A DNA stretch of 64,000 nucleotides from the NCBI RefSeq assembly GCF_042679085.1, contig NZ_JBHTLQ010000019.1:1-64000 (forward strand). The letters run 5' to 3'. Made by a program: the position numbers and the translations under genes. Shown in pieces: positions 52,260 through 61,136 of this stretch (its first letter is position 1; each line of letters starts with the position of its first letter). The notes below the pieces were generated by a model that saw only the letters and a list, made by a program, of their open reading frames with translations, had not been told where the DNA came from and did not search any database. The stretch comes from Phenylobacterium conjunctum (lineage in GTDB: Bacteria > Pseudomonadota > Alphaproteobacteria > Caulobacterales > Caulobacteraceae).

Positions 52260-54230
52260 ATGCGTTCGACCGCCGCGCCGCAAGGGCCGCACCGCCGCAG
52301 ACTGCTTCTGGCCGGGGCCAGCCTTTTCCTCCTGCCCGGCTGCGCCAGTCTCGCGACCGGTGGCGGAGGCGCGCCTCGCAAGGCCGGTGAATGGCCGGTC
52401 TATGGCGGCGACAATCGGGGGACCAAGTATTCGCCCCTGGATCGCATCCACCGCGGCAACGCCAAGGATCTGCAGGTCGCCTGGACCTGGGCCTCGCCCG
52501 ATGACGCGGTGCGCGCCGCCAATCCCGGCCTGCCGCTGGGCGAATTCCAGGCCACCCCGATCATGGTCGACGGCAAGCTGTTCGTCTCCACGGCCTTCTG
52601 CCAGGTGGCCGCGATCGATCCCGTCACTGGCGCGACCCTGTGGCTCTATGATCCGGGGACCTGGAAGCACGGCGCCTTCACAAGCAAGGGCCTGATCCAC
52701 CGCGGCGTCGCCTACTGGCGCGAGGGCGACGACGCCCGGGTGATCATCGCCACCGGCGACAATCGGCTGATCGCCCTCGACGCCGCTACGGGCAAGCCCG
52801 TGCCCAGCTTCGGCCAGAACGGCGAGGTGGACCTTGGGACCATCGGCCTGAGCCGCCCCCTGGCCCGCGATCCGGTCGACCTCTTTGGCACGACCTCAGC
52901 GCCGGTCATCTGCAGGGACGTGGTCATCGTGGGCCAGTACATCCACGACCGCCCTGTGATCGCTGAGATGCCGCCCGGCGACGTGCGCGGCTTTGATGTC
53001 CGCACCGGCGCGCTGAAGTGGACCTTCCGCACCGTGCCGCGCAAAGGCGACTACGGCTACGACACCTGGGAGGGCGGCTCGGCCGACCGCAACGGCAACG
53101 CCAACGTCTGGGCGCCCTTCACCGCCGATGACGAGACCGGCCTCGTCTATCTGCCCGGCACCTGCCCGACGAACAACTTCTATGGCGGAGACCGTCCGGG
53201 CGACAATCTGTTCGGCAATGCGCTGATCTGCGTGGACGCGAGCACCGGCCTGCGCCGCTGGCACTTCCAGTTCGTGCACCACGACATCTGGGACTACGAC
53301 CTGCCCTGCGCACCGAACCTCGTGGACATCACGGTCGGCGGCCGACGCATCAAGGCCGTGGCCCAGGTCACCAAATCCGGCTTCACCTTCGTCTTCGACC
53401 GCCTGACCGGCCAGCCCGTCTGGCCGATCGAGGAGCGCCCCGTCCCACAGAGCGAGCTGAAAGGCGAGAGGACCTCCCCCACCCAGCCCTTCCCCACCCT
53501 GCCCCGCCCCTTCGAGCATCCGGGGATGAGCGCCGACCTGCTGGTGGACTTCACCCCGGAAATCCGGGCGGAAGCCGAGGCGATCCTGGCCAACTACAAG
53601 TGGGGTCCGATCTTCACGCCGTTCGGGACCAAGCCGACGATCCAGACCCCGGCCTGGGTCGGCGGCGCCAACTGGGGCGGCGCGGGCGTCGATCCGGAGA
53701 CGGGCGTGCTGTTCGTGCCCTCCACCTCGTCCATCGCCTCCATGGCGTTGGATGAGACCGGCAAGCGGGTGGCCGGCGCCAATGAGACCGAAGAGATCGC
53801 CGGCAGCTCGCGGGTGGTCACCGGCCCGCGTGGCCTGCCGCTGCTCAAGCCGCCCTATGGCCGCATCACCGCCATCGACCTGAACACCGGGGAGCATCTG
53901 TGGATGCGGCCCAATGGCCCTGGGGCCACCGACAGCCCGGCGATGAAGCCGTTCAATCTCGGCTGGGTCGGCTCCACCGGGCGCACCGGCCCGCTGGTGA
54001 CCAAGACCCTGCTGTTCGTGGGCGAGGGTCCGCACGACCCGCGCTACGCCAAGAAGGTGCTGCGCGCCTATGACAAGGCGACCGGCGAGATCGTCGCCGA
54101 GATCGAGCTGCCCGGCCACACCCTGGGGCCGCCCATGACCTATGAAAAGGGCGGCCGCCAGTTCATCGTCTGCGGCATGGGCTTCCGCCGACAGCCGCAC
54201 CGCCTCGTCGCCCTCGCCCTGCCCGCCTGA
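52260..54230 (+). CDS. PQQ-dependent dehydrogenase (glucose/quinate-type), lipoprotein
   Basis: A 656-aa eight-bladed beta-propeller quinoprotein. The N-terminus has a Tat-like RRRLLLAGASLF and a lipobox LPGC (Cys25), so it should be anchored in the envelope and face the periplasm, unlike classical membrane glucose dehydrogenases with five helices. Propeller motifs include GDNRGTKYSPLDRI, ALDAATGKPV and FVHHDIWDYDLPC, the last typical of the glucose/quinate/polyol branch. It would oxidise an alcohol group and pass electrons to ubiquinone. The ATG at 52260 follows AAGGGGGG. A GntR-type operator lies upstream, and an EthD-like gene follows after 9 nt. Confidence 0.87.
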   Translation: MRSTAAPQGPHRRRLLLAGASLFLLPGCASLATGGGGAPRKAGEWPVYGGDNRGTKYSPLDRIHRGNAKDLQVAWTWASPDDAVRAANPGLPLGEFQATPIMVDGKLFVSTAFCQVAAIDPVTGATLWLYDPGTWKHGAFTSKGLIHRGVAYWREGDDARVIIATGDNRLIALDAATGKPVPSFGQNGEVDLGTIGLSRPLARDPVDLFGTTSAPVICRDVVIVGQYIHDRPVIAEMPPGDVRGFDVRTGALKWTFRTVPRKGDYGYDTWEGGSADRNGNANVWAPFTADDETGLVYLPGTCPTNNFYGGDRPGDNLFGNALICVDASTGLRRWHFQFVHHDIWDYDLPCAPNLVDITVGGRRIKAVAQVTKSGFTFVFDRLTGQPVWPIEERPVPQSELKGERTSPTQPFPTLPRPFEHPGMSADLLVDFTPEIRAEAEAILANYKWGPIFTPFGTKPTIQTPAWVGGANWGGAGVDPETGVLFVPSTSSIASMALDETGKRVAGANETEEIAGSSRVVTGPRGLPLLKPPYGRITAIDLNTGEHLWMRPNGPGATDSPAMKPFNLGWVGSTGRTGPLVTKTLLFVGEGPHDPRYAKKVLRAYDKATGEIVAEIELPGHTLGPPMTYEKGGRQFIVCGMGFRRQPHRLVALALPA

Positions 54231-54239
54231 GGATCCGCC

Positions 54240-55043
54240 ATGTCCCTGACCCGACGCCTCGCCCTCGGCCTGACCGCGGCCGCCACCCTCGCCGCCGCAA
54301 CGCCCGCCTTCGCCGTAGGCGCGATGAAGCACTACATCCTGGTCGACCTGAAGCCGGGAACCGACCAGCTGGTGCTGGACCGCTGGTACATGACCTTCCA
54401 CGCCCCGCAGGTGCGCCGCGCCTACAAGGCCTGGCAGCGCAACTACATCTCCTTCCGGTCCTACCTGCCGCCGGAAGAGGCCAAGGCGGCCTACCCCCTG
54501 CTCTACGGACGGATGACCGAGATCCAGTTCGACAGCCTGGCCGACTTCCAGGAGACGCGGCCGAACAACATCTATGGCGGCCTGAACTCCTTCACCCCAC
54601 CGCCCGGCGGCTGGGCCAATCCGCCCTTCACCTCGACCACCGCCAGCATTCCGGTGAACCCGCAAACGGTGTTTGTGTCCAAGGACACGCCGCCCAAGGA
54701 GACGCCCTATCTGCGCTGGGTGGTCTTCTTCCGCTATCCAGCCGGCGTCAGCGCCGCCGACGGCGACGCCTGGTATGAGACCACCTACGCCAAGATGGCC
54801 GCCGCCCGCCCGGGCGTGAAGCGCTACGCCCTCTATAAGGCGGTCTCGGAGCGGGCCGAATATCCCCGCGTGGCCGAGTTCTGGTTCGACGACTACGCCG
54901 CCTGGAAGGCCGCCTTCCTACCTGCGCCTGCGGTCGCCCCGCCGCCCTGGGGCGGCAAAGGCCTGCATGTGGACGCGATCTCGATGTTCGTCGGCGAAAA
55001 CCCGGACGTCGACTTCGTCAACGACAAGCGCTCGATCCCCTAG
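54240..55043 (+). CDS. Exported EthD-like (dimeric alpha-beta barrel) protein
   Basis: A 267-aa protein with a signal peptide containing a Tat-like TRRLALGL and cut after AFA near residue 29. Two ferredoxin-like halves follow: MKHYILVDLKPGTDQLVLDRWYMTFHAPQ (31-59, split by a turn near 45) and LRWVVFFRYPAGVSAADGDAWYETTYAKM. Both have the W-Y/F-x(3)-H-type EthD layout, though only the first keeps the histidine. Relatives include EthD and dehydratase-like proteins of degradation operons. Co-transcribed with the PQQ dehydrogenase. Its stop shares CTAG with the convergent esterase stop. Function unknown. Confidence 0.68.
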   Translation: MSLTRRLALGLTAAATLAAATPAFAVGAMKHYILVDLKPGTDQLVLDRWYMTFHAPQVRRAYKAWQRNYISFRSYLPPEEAKAAYPLLYGRMTEIQFDSLADFQETRPNNIYGGLNSFTPPPGGWANPPFTSTTASIPVNPQTVFVSKDTPPKETPYLRWVVFFRYPAGVSAADGDAWYETTYAKMAAARPGVKRYALYKAVSERAEYPRVAEFWFDDYAAWKAAFLPAPAVAPPPWGGKGLHVDAISMFVGENPDVDFVNDKRSIP

Positions 55044-56536
55044 CGCCCCACGGACTGGTCTGCCGCATCACGGCGGGCCTTCTGGAACTGGGGCCGCAGG
55101 CCGCTCTCCAGGCCGAACTCCATCAGGGTGTCGGCGCCGGAGTTGTAGGCCGGCCACGCCGGCTGACCGGGGCAGGCCGGCGCACCCGTCTTGGCGAAAG
55201 CCACCCAGCAGCTGTGGACCAGGGCTTCCATCGCCTGGTCCTCGGGCGAGCTGAACCGGCCCGCGAGCTTCGTACCCGTCGCGAAGGCGTAGAGGATTTC
55301 GGCCCCGTGCGGCGCGCCCTTGGCCCGACCACGCTGGGCGGTAGGCACGTAGGAGAAATAGTAGAGCCAGGACGGCGCGCCCTTGGCCGCCTGACTTGCG
55401 ACCCAGCGCGCCGGCGCCCCCATCACCAAGTCCGTATAGGCCGCATCGACCCGGTCCTCGTCGGTGGGCAGGCTGGCGTAGGCGGCCTTCTGGGCCGGTG
55501 TCAGGCGCGCCAGGACCGCGGCGGGCGGTAGCGGAAAAGCCTTCAACAGCGAGGCCTCATAGCTGTTCGAGCCAATCAGCAGCGGCACATCGATCGCCCT
55601 GCCAGAGGTGAAGGCCTCGGCGGGCGTGTCCTTGATCAGGCGGCCATCCTGGAAAGGCCCCACCGAGCCGATCCCCTTGGGCAGGTCGAAAAGCGCCTCG
55701 GGCGGCAGGGCCCGCATAGCGTCGAGGGAGGCGTCGGGGGCGAGCCCTGCCTTGGTCATCAGATCGACCCCAGCCCGTTCGGCCTGGGCCAAATCGGTTC
55801 GCGCCTGCCAACCGCCGCCGGACTCGACGATGGCCTTGGCGAACAGGCCCTTGGCCGCCGGTGTGGTCAGAAGTGACAGGATCGCCGAGCCGCCCGCCGA
55901 TTCCCCGAACACGGTGACGTTCTTCGGATCGCCCCCAAAGGCCGCGATATTGGCCTGCACCCACTTGAGCGCCGCCAGCTGGTCCATCAGGCCATAGTTG
56001 CCGAGCGGTGCGTCGGGCGCCGCGGCCTTGGTCAGGGCCGGATGGGCGAAGAAGCCCAGGGCGCCAAGCCGATAGTTGATCGTGACCAGGACCACGCCGT
56101 CCTGGGCGAACCGGGTCCCGTCATAGATCGGGCCGACGCCGGAGCCGAAGCGGAAGGCCCCGCCGTGGATCCAGACCATGACCGGCGCCTTCTTCGCCTT
56201 GGGCGGCGCCCAGACGTTCAGGGAGAGGCAGTCCTCACTCTTCGGGGCCTGAGCGCCCATGGCCAGCACGCCGTCGGGACGCGCGGGCTGCGGGCAGATC
56301 GGCGCAAAAGCGGTGGCGTCCCGCGCGCCGCTCCAGGCGGAGACCGGCGCGGGGGCCGCCCAGCGCAACGCTCCGACCGGCGGGGCGGCATAGGGAACAC
56401 CCTTGAACACTGAGACCCCGTCGGCGGTCGCCCCGGCGAGGACGCCGGTGTCGATCCGAGCCCTCGGCCCCTCCTGCGCCAGGGCTGCGCCCGCAAGCGC
56501 CAGGGCCGCCACCAATCCGCCAAGCCAGGTCTTCAT
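55040..56536 (-). CDS. Exported type-B carboxylesterase
   Basis: A 498-aa alpha/beta hydrolase with a signal peptide (MKTWLGGLVAALALAGAALA). The nucleophile elbow is GESAGGSAIL (Ser213), the oxyanion hole is in WIHGGAFRFGSG, the early EDCLSLNVW signature lies near 101-109, and the acid/His lie in SNSYEASLL and the later AKGAPHGAEI segment. Type-B esterases hydrolyse a broad range of esters, including mycotoxins and aromatic esters. It follows the TonB receptor gene by 66 nt in the same direction, so both sit behind the GntR-type operator at 58943. Confidence 0.9.
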   Translation of the reverse strand: MKTWLGGLVAALALAGAALAQEGPRARIDTGVLAGATADGVSVFKGVPYAAPPVGALRWAAPAPVSAWSGARDATAFAPICPQPARPDGVLAMGAQAPKSEDCLSLNVWAPPKAKKAPVMVWIHGGAFRFGSGVGPIYDGTRFAQDGVVLVTINYRLGALGFFAHPALTKAAAPDAPLGNYGLMDQLAALKWVQANIAAFGGDPKNVTVFGESAGGSAILSLLTTPAAKGLFAKAIVESGGGWQARTDLAQAERAGVDLMTKAGLAPDASLDAMRALPPEALFDLPKGIGSVGPFQDGRLIKDTPAEAFTSGRAIDVPLLIGSNSYEASLLKAFPLPPAAVLARLTPAQKAAYASLPTDEDRVDAAYTDLVMGAPARWVASQAAKGAPSWLYYFSYVPTAQRGRAKGAPHGAEILYAFATGTKLAGRFSSPEDQAMEALVHSCWVAFAKTGAPACPGQPAWPAYNSGADTLMEFGLESGLRPQFQKARRDAADQSVGR

Positions 56537-56602
56537 GCGCCAGGTCCTTAAATCAGCAGCCCGCCGGCGGGCTCTCCCCTTCCGCCGGCGGGCCTTTAGC
56601 CG

Positions 56603-58882
56603 CTACCGCGCCTCCGACCCGAAGGCGTAGGAGAGGCTCAGCCGGATCTCGCGCGGGTCGCCATAGACGTCCCGGGTCGGATCGCGCAGCGTCACATAGG
56701 TCTTATCGAACAGGTTGCGCGCCTCCAGCGCCATGCGCCAGCGGCCATTGTCGAGGCCGACCGAGGCGTTGACGATGTCAAAGTCGGCCAGCTTCACCAG
56801 GTTGTTGATCTTGGTGGTGTTGGTGTAGCCGCCGCGCTGGCCGCGATAGGAGACCGAGGTCACCACCCGCCAGTCCTTCACCAGCGGCCGGCGATAGGTG
56901 AGCGCCGCGGTGTAGGTCCATTCCGGAGAGCCTTCGACCTTCTGGCCCTTGTAGGGGCCGCTATCGATCTCGCCGGTCAGGTAGTTGATGGCGCCGTTAT
57001 AGCTGATCCCGCCCAGGCCCGGGCCGAAGCGGTGGCCGCCGAACACCTCGAAGTCGACGCCCTTGGTCTTGGCCTCGCCGGCGTTGAACCGGTAGTTCCG
57101 TGACACGGCGTCGGGACCGATGGAGTCCACTGTCACCAACAGGTCGTTGAAGTTGTTCTGGAAGGCGGTGACCGTGAAGAAGGCCCCGGCCAGTTCGAAC
57201 TTGGCGCCGGCCTCGAAGGCGACGTTCTTTTCCGGCTGGTAGCTGGCGGCGATCTTGGGGTCGAGCACCGAGTTGCCGTTGAAGCCGCCGGCGCGATAGC
57301 CGACCGCCGCCGAGCCGAAGACCCGGAAGTTGTCGGCGATCTCGTACTTCACCGAGACCGACGGGGCGACGTTCTCGAAGGTGTCATTGATCAGGGCGCG
57401 GGAGCGGACGCAGGCCGGATTGGTGGCGAAGACCCGCAGCGGATCCACATAGTTGGCCACGCAGGACAGGGTCCCGAGTTGGCGCGCCACCGTGTAGGCG
57501 TCGTTCTTCTTCTCGGCGTTGTTGTAGCGGACCGCGCCATCGAAGGTGAGCGCATCGGTCGCCTGCCAGCTCAGCACCCCGAAGACGCCCTTCTGGAGCT
57601 CTTCTTCCTTGGAGACGCTGGCGATGTTGGCGGTCGGGCTGGGGGCGAGGTTGGCCGCCGAGGTGGTGCGGCCATCGAGGATCGTGAAGAAGTCCGACTG
57701 CTTGCCCGACAGGTTGGCGCCCAGCATCCAGGTCACCGCGTCGCCGAAGTCGCCGGCCAGGCGCAGTTCCTGGCTGGCCAGCTCGGTCTCGTCAGCGAAC
57801 AGGGTCGAGCAGAGCCGCGTGGCGCAGGTCGCGGCCGGGAACGGCGGCGAAGCGTAGCCGGGAGCCGACTGGTCGTTCTCCTGCGAGAACAGGGTGGTCC
57901 GCTTGCGCAGCAGGGTGACCGAGGTCAGCTTGCCGATCGGCGTGTCCCACTCGACCTGGGTGTTGAAGCTGGAGACATTGCGGTTCACGTCATTGGTGGT
58001 GTTGGCCGCATAGGCATAGGGGCCATCAATGTCCGGCGGGCCAAAAGCGGTGGCCGCCAGGCTCTTGTCATTGTTGGCGTTGACGCTCTTGACCTGGTTG
58101 GAGGTCGACAGCTCGTCGGACTGGTCGACGACCATGAACATCCGCAGGGTGTCGAGCGGGTTCCACTCGGCGGCCAGGCGCACGGCGCGGAACTCTTCCA
58201 GATCGCCGGCCTTCCCGGTGTAGACGTTTCTGAAGAAGCCGTCCTCGCGCTGGACGTCCTGCACGCCCAGGCGCAGGCCCAGATTGGCCGCCGGCACCGG
58301 CACGTTCAGAATGGCGTCGATCTGCCGCCGCTCGATCTCAGGCGAATAGACCGCCCCGAGCGAGCCGCCGAATTCCGATTTCGGACGCTGGCTGATGGCC
58401 TGCATCACGCCGCCCACGGCGTTGACGCCATAGAGCGCGCCCTGCGGGCCACGGGTCACCTCGACGCGCTCGACGTCGAACAGGTCCAGGCGGGTGAAGG
58501 TGCGCCCGCCGATCACGCCGCCGGTGATCGAGGCGCCGTCCCGCAGCACGGCGATGGGCGAGTCCACCCCAGCCGTCCGGGCGGTGCCCGCGCCGGCGCC
58601 GCGGATGTTGTTCTCGGCGTTGATGTTGCCGGTGTCGACAAAGGACAGGCCCGGCAGGATGTAGGACAGATCCTTGATGTCCTTCAGGCCGCCAAGATCC
58701 TTCATCTGCTCGGCGGAGATCCCCGTCACCGCGGCGGGAACATCCTGGACCTTTTCTTCCTTGCGGCGGGCCGTGACCACGACCTCGCTGACCACGGCCT
58801 GTTCGCCGGACGCCGGCGCCTGGGCCGCCGCGGGCCCGGCCAGAAGCGCCGCCGCAGCGGCTCCGCACAACAGATAACGCAT
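56603..58882 (-). CDS. TonB-dependent outer-membrane receptor (GntR regulon)
   Basis: A 759-aa receptor. The signal peptide ends in AAAQAPA near 25, the TonB box is EVVVTARRKEE (about 34-44), the plug spans 50-165 with VERVEVTRGPQGALYGVNAVGG, and the barrel ends in RLSLSYAFGSEAR, a slightly atypical C-terminus with three residues beyond the usual aromatic. It is unlike the receptor at 29493 outside the plug. The operator lies 61 bp upstream and a carboxylesterase gene follows, pointing to import of the ester compound that the neighbouring exported enzymes attack. Confidence 0.92.
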   Translation of the reverse strand: MRYLLCGAAAAALLAGPAAAQAPASGEQAVVSEVVVTARRKEEKVQDVPAAVTGISAEQMKDLGGLKDIKDLSYILPGLSFVDTGNINAENNIRGAGAGTARTAGVDSPIAVLRDGASITGGVIGGRTFTRLDLFDVERVEVTRGPQGALYGVNAVGGVMQAISQRPKSEFGGSLGAVYSPEIERRQIDAILNVPVPAANLGLRLGVQDVQREDGFFRNVYTGKAGDLEEFRAVRLAAEWNPLDTLRMFMVVDQSDELSTSNQVKSVNANNDKSLAATAFGPPDIDGPYAYAANTTNDVNRNVSSFNTQVEWDTPIGKLTSVTLLRKRTTLFSQENDQSAPGYASPPFPAATCATRLCSTLFADETELASQELRLAGDFGDAVTWMLGANLSGKQSDFFTILDGRTTSAANLAPSPTANIASVSKEEELQKGVFGVLSWQATDALTFDGAVRYNNAEKKNDAYTVARQLGTLSCVANYVDPLRVFATNPACVRSRALINDTFENVAPSVSVKYEIADNFRVFGSAAVGYRAGGFNGNSVLDPKIAASYQPEKNVAFEAGAKFELAGAFFTVTAFQNNFNDLLVTVDSIGPDAVSRNYRFNAGEAKTKGVDFEVFGGHRFGPGLGGISYNGAINYLTGEIDSGPYKGQKVEGSPEWTYTAALTYRRPLVKDWRVVTSVSYRGQRGGYTNTTKINNLVKLADFDIVNASVGLDNGRWRMALEARNLFDKTYVTLRDPTRDVYGDPREIRLSLSYAFGSEAR

Positions 58883-58942
58883 GTCTTCCCCCTAACGCTC
58901 TTGGGGCCTGTCGCCCCAGGGATGCTTAAATGAACGCACCTT

Positions 58943-58953
58943 TTGTCTGACGA
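58943..58953. promoter_or_regulatory. GntR operator copy 2 (TonB receptor promoter)
   Basis: TTGTCTGACGA differs from TTGTCTGACAA by one base. It lies 61 bp before the receptor start. Confidence 0.7.
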
Positions 58954-59099
58954 TCATCCAATATGGCGCGCGACGCAAGCTCGCCGGTGCTGGTAGCGCA
59001 TAGCCGCCTTCGGCCACACCGGCTTATTTCTGAATGGAAAAACCAGGAATTCTGACAGGCGCCCTGCCCGTCCTCCGGCTATGGATCACCGGACAATCA

Positions 59100-60146
59100 T
59101 CACTTCGCCTCCGCAGCCGCCGCGAGCGCCAGCTTGGCGAACTCCGCGTCCGACCACTTGTTTCCAGCCTTGGCCTCGGCCCGGACGGCTATCACCATCT
59201 GAGGCGTGAAGTAGGCTTGGCGCACGACCGTGACGCCCTGGGACGGCGCCACATAGAGCCGCTGATCGCCCGCCCCGCCCGCGACGACCATGTCGGAAGG
59301 CACCTCTGAGGCGTGCAGGGAAAGGTCCACCGCCGCCGTCGGCGCCAGCGGGGTGTTCGACGGACGCGGCAACCACCAGGTCACGCCATAGGCCGGGTTG
59401 GCCTTGGTGCCGACGAACAGCTCGTCAAAGGTCTTCGGGTCCACCAGCGCCTTGCCGCCGACAACCCCGCGCGCCCGGACAAACTCGCCGAACTTGACCC
59501 ATTCCCGCGCCGTCAGCACTGCGCCTTGCGGCAGCAGGAGGTCGCCGTTGGGCGCGCGGCGCCAGTCGGTGGGCTTCAGGCCGATGGGGTCCAGGATCCG
59601 GGCCCTCAGGTAGCTCAGCGGATCCGACGGCCTTCCCGCCGCGGCCAGCTTGCGCTGCAGGACCAGGCCAAACACCTGATAAGGCGAGGCGCCATAGATG
59701 AAGGCCTCGCCCGGCGCGGCCTTGAAGGGCCAGGTCACGGCCTCGGCGAAGGGCATGGCGCGCCCCGGCGGGCTGGTCAGTCCGCTCGTCAGGGTCAGCA
59801 GCTGGCGCAGGGTGACCGTCGACTTGACCGGGTCCGCGGCCCATTCGGTGACGGTCTTGGCCACCGGCTCGTCCAGGGACAGGAGCCCGTCCTGAACCGC
59901 GGCGGCCGCGGCGATCCCCCAGAAGCTCTTGGTGCCGGACCAGATCTCGAAGCCGACCTCCGGGCCACCCTGGGCGGAATAGCCTTCGCAGACCGGCTTG
60001 CCGTTCTTGAGGATCAGCACCGAGACCCCGCGCCGGGCGTCCGAATAGTGCAGCGCGGCGTCACAGGCTGGGCCGGCCGCCTCAGCGGCCGTCGCGCCGA
60101 ACGCGCCCAGGGCCACCAGAATTGTCGCCAGACCACCAAATCGCAT
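59100..60146 (-). CDS. Exported serine hydrolase of the beta-lactamase/esterase (class C) fold
   Basis: A 348-aa periplasmic enzyme with a signal peptide (MRFGGLATILVALGAFGATA, cut near residue 24). The active-site SxxK is Ser70-Gly-Thr-Lys73 in EIWSGTKSFWG, and a YGAS motif (FIYGASPYQ) replaces the usual YxN, which argues against true antibiotic resistance and for an esterase like EstB. The start at 60146 has GGGGAGG 5 nt before it; the ATG at 60165-60167 would lie almost on top of the operator at 60170. Fourth exported enzyme of the GntR regulon. Confidence 0.85.
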   Translation of the reverse strand: MRFGGLATILVALGAFGATAAEAAGPACDAALHYSDARRGVSVLILKNGKPVCEGYSAQGGPEVGFEIWSGTKSFWGIAAAAAVQDGLLSLDEPVAKTVTEWAADPVKSTVTLRQLLTLTSGLTSPPGRAMPFAEAVTWPFKAAPGEAFIYGASPYQVFGLVLQRKLAAAGRPSDPLSYLRARILDPIGLKPTDWRRAPNGDLLLPQGAVLTAREWVKFGEFVRARGVVGGKALVDPKTFDELFVGTKANPAYGVTWWLPRPSNTPLAPTAAVDLSLHASEVPSDMVVAGGAGDQRLYVAPSQGVTVVRQAYFTPQMVIAVRAEAKAGNKWSDAEFAKLALAAAAEAK

Positions 60147-60169
60147 CGGAACCTCCCCGGTCGCCATTT

Positions 60170-60180
60170 TTGTCTGACAA
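60170..60180. promoter_or_regulatory. GntR operator copy 3 (serine hydrolase promoter)
   Basis: TTGTCTGACAA is the best copy of the shared 11-bp element. It lies 24 bp before the chosen start of the serine hydrolase. Confidence 0.75.
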
Positions 60181-60251
60181 TTTACTAGGCCAGCCTGCAG
60201 CCGGACGCAAGCCGCAGCTTGCGGCGAAGGCGTGCGACCGGGGGAGTCGGG

Positions 60252-60998
60252 TCAGCCCGTGGTGCGCAGGCGCCGCTCCAGGCGCTTGGCGCCCAGGGTC
60301 GCGGGCGCGGAAACCGGGCCGTTCTCGGCGATCAGCGAGCTGCGCGTGATCAGGGTGGTGAGGCGTGCGGCCGCGGCGGCGACCTCGCCTTCCCGGGTCT
60401 TGATGGCGCTGACCAGGATGTTGTGGGCGTGGGCCGACTGCTCCACCGCCAGGGGCGTACCCGGCGTCAGCAACAACTGCTGCCACAGCGCCAGGCTGCC
60501 GACCTGGATCAGCATCCGGTAGGACATCCGGCTACCGCAATGCCGCCCGATGAATCGCCCCAGCTCAAAGGACTTGCTACAAAGCTCGGCCTTGGAAGCG
60601 CCAGCCCTAAGCGCGGCGTCCAGCTCGGCCATCTGCGCCTCAAGGCGCGGGAACAAGGCTTCGGGGAAGTGCGCCGCCGCCAGGCGGGCCGACTGGGCGT
60701 AGACATCCTCCAGCAGCACGAAGATCTCGATCAGCTCGTCCAGGCCCACCTGGGTGACCTGGGCGCCCCGCCAGGGCTGCATCTCGACGAAGCCGGCCCG
60801 CGCCACATTTCGTAGGGCCTCGCGCACCGAGGCGCGGCTGACCCCATGGCGGTCCGAGATCTCCTGCTCGCGCAGCCAGTCGCCGGGGGCGTATTTGTTC
60901 TCGATGATCTCGCGGATCAGGGTCTCGGACAGCCGCGCGTCCAAAGTCTGGGCGCTCTTGCGGGCCGGGCGTCCGGCGCGTTTCGGTTCGGAAGTCAT
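60252..60998 (-). CDS. GntR-family (FadR/FCD subfamily) transcriptional regulator
   Basis: A 248-aa regulator. The winged helix (residues about 25-90: LIREIIENKYAPGDWLREQEISDRHGVSRASVREALRNV, broken here by position 45) is followed by an all-helical FCD ligand-binding domain (about 105-225), with metal-ligand-type residues in the HFPEALFPRLEAQMAEL and FIGRHCGSRMSY segments. The start at 60998 (MTSEPKR) is preferred because the longer frame runs through the divergent promoter. The palindrome TTGTCWGACAA, found four times around this block, fits its subfamily and suggests that it controls all seven genes including its own. Confidence 0.88.
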   Translation of the reverse strand: MTSEPKRAGRPARKSAQTLDARLSETLIREIIENKYAPGDWLREQEISDRHGVSRASVREALRNVARAGFVEMQPWRGAQVTQVGLDELIEIFVLLEDVYAQSARLAAAHFPEALFPRLEAQMAELDAALRAGASKAELCSKSFELGRFIGRHCGSRMSYRMLIQVGSLALWQQLLLTPGTPLAVEQSAHAHNILVSAIKTREGEVAAAAARLTTLITRSSLIAENGPVSAPATLGAKRLERRLRTTG

Positions 60999-61054
60999 GG
61001 CGTCCTGGTTCGGCGAAGTCGCGGCCAACTTACCCGCAGCCGCGTTAAAAACAA

Positions 61055-61065
61055 ATGTCAGACAA
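61055..61065. promoter_or_regulatory. GntR operator copy 4 (gntR / DUF1254 divergent promoter)
   Basis: ATGTCAGACAA, centred between the divergent regulator (start 60998) and DUF1254 gene (start 61137), is placed for autoregulation and control of the DUF1254 gene. Confidence 0.72.
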
Positions 61066-61136
61066 TCGGACTCGACACCCTTGCCCGCAGGCAGCGCATC
61101 CGCTTCATTGCCGCGCAGAGTTTCAGGAGGAATAGC

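Noticed and set aside
59100..60146. Beta-lactamase as an antibiotic-resistance gene
   Set aside because: The YxN motif is replaced by YGAS and the gene belongs to a catabolic regulon, so an esterase role is more likely.
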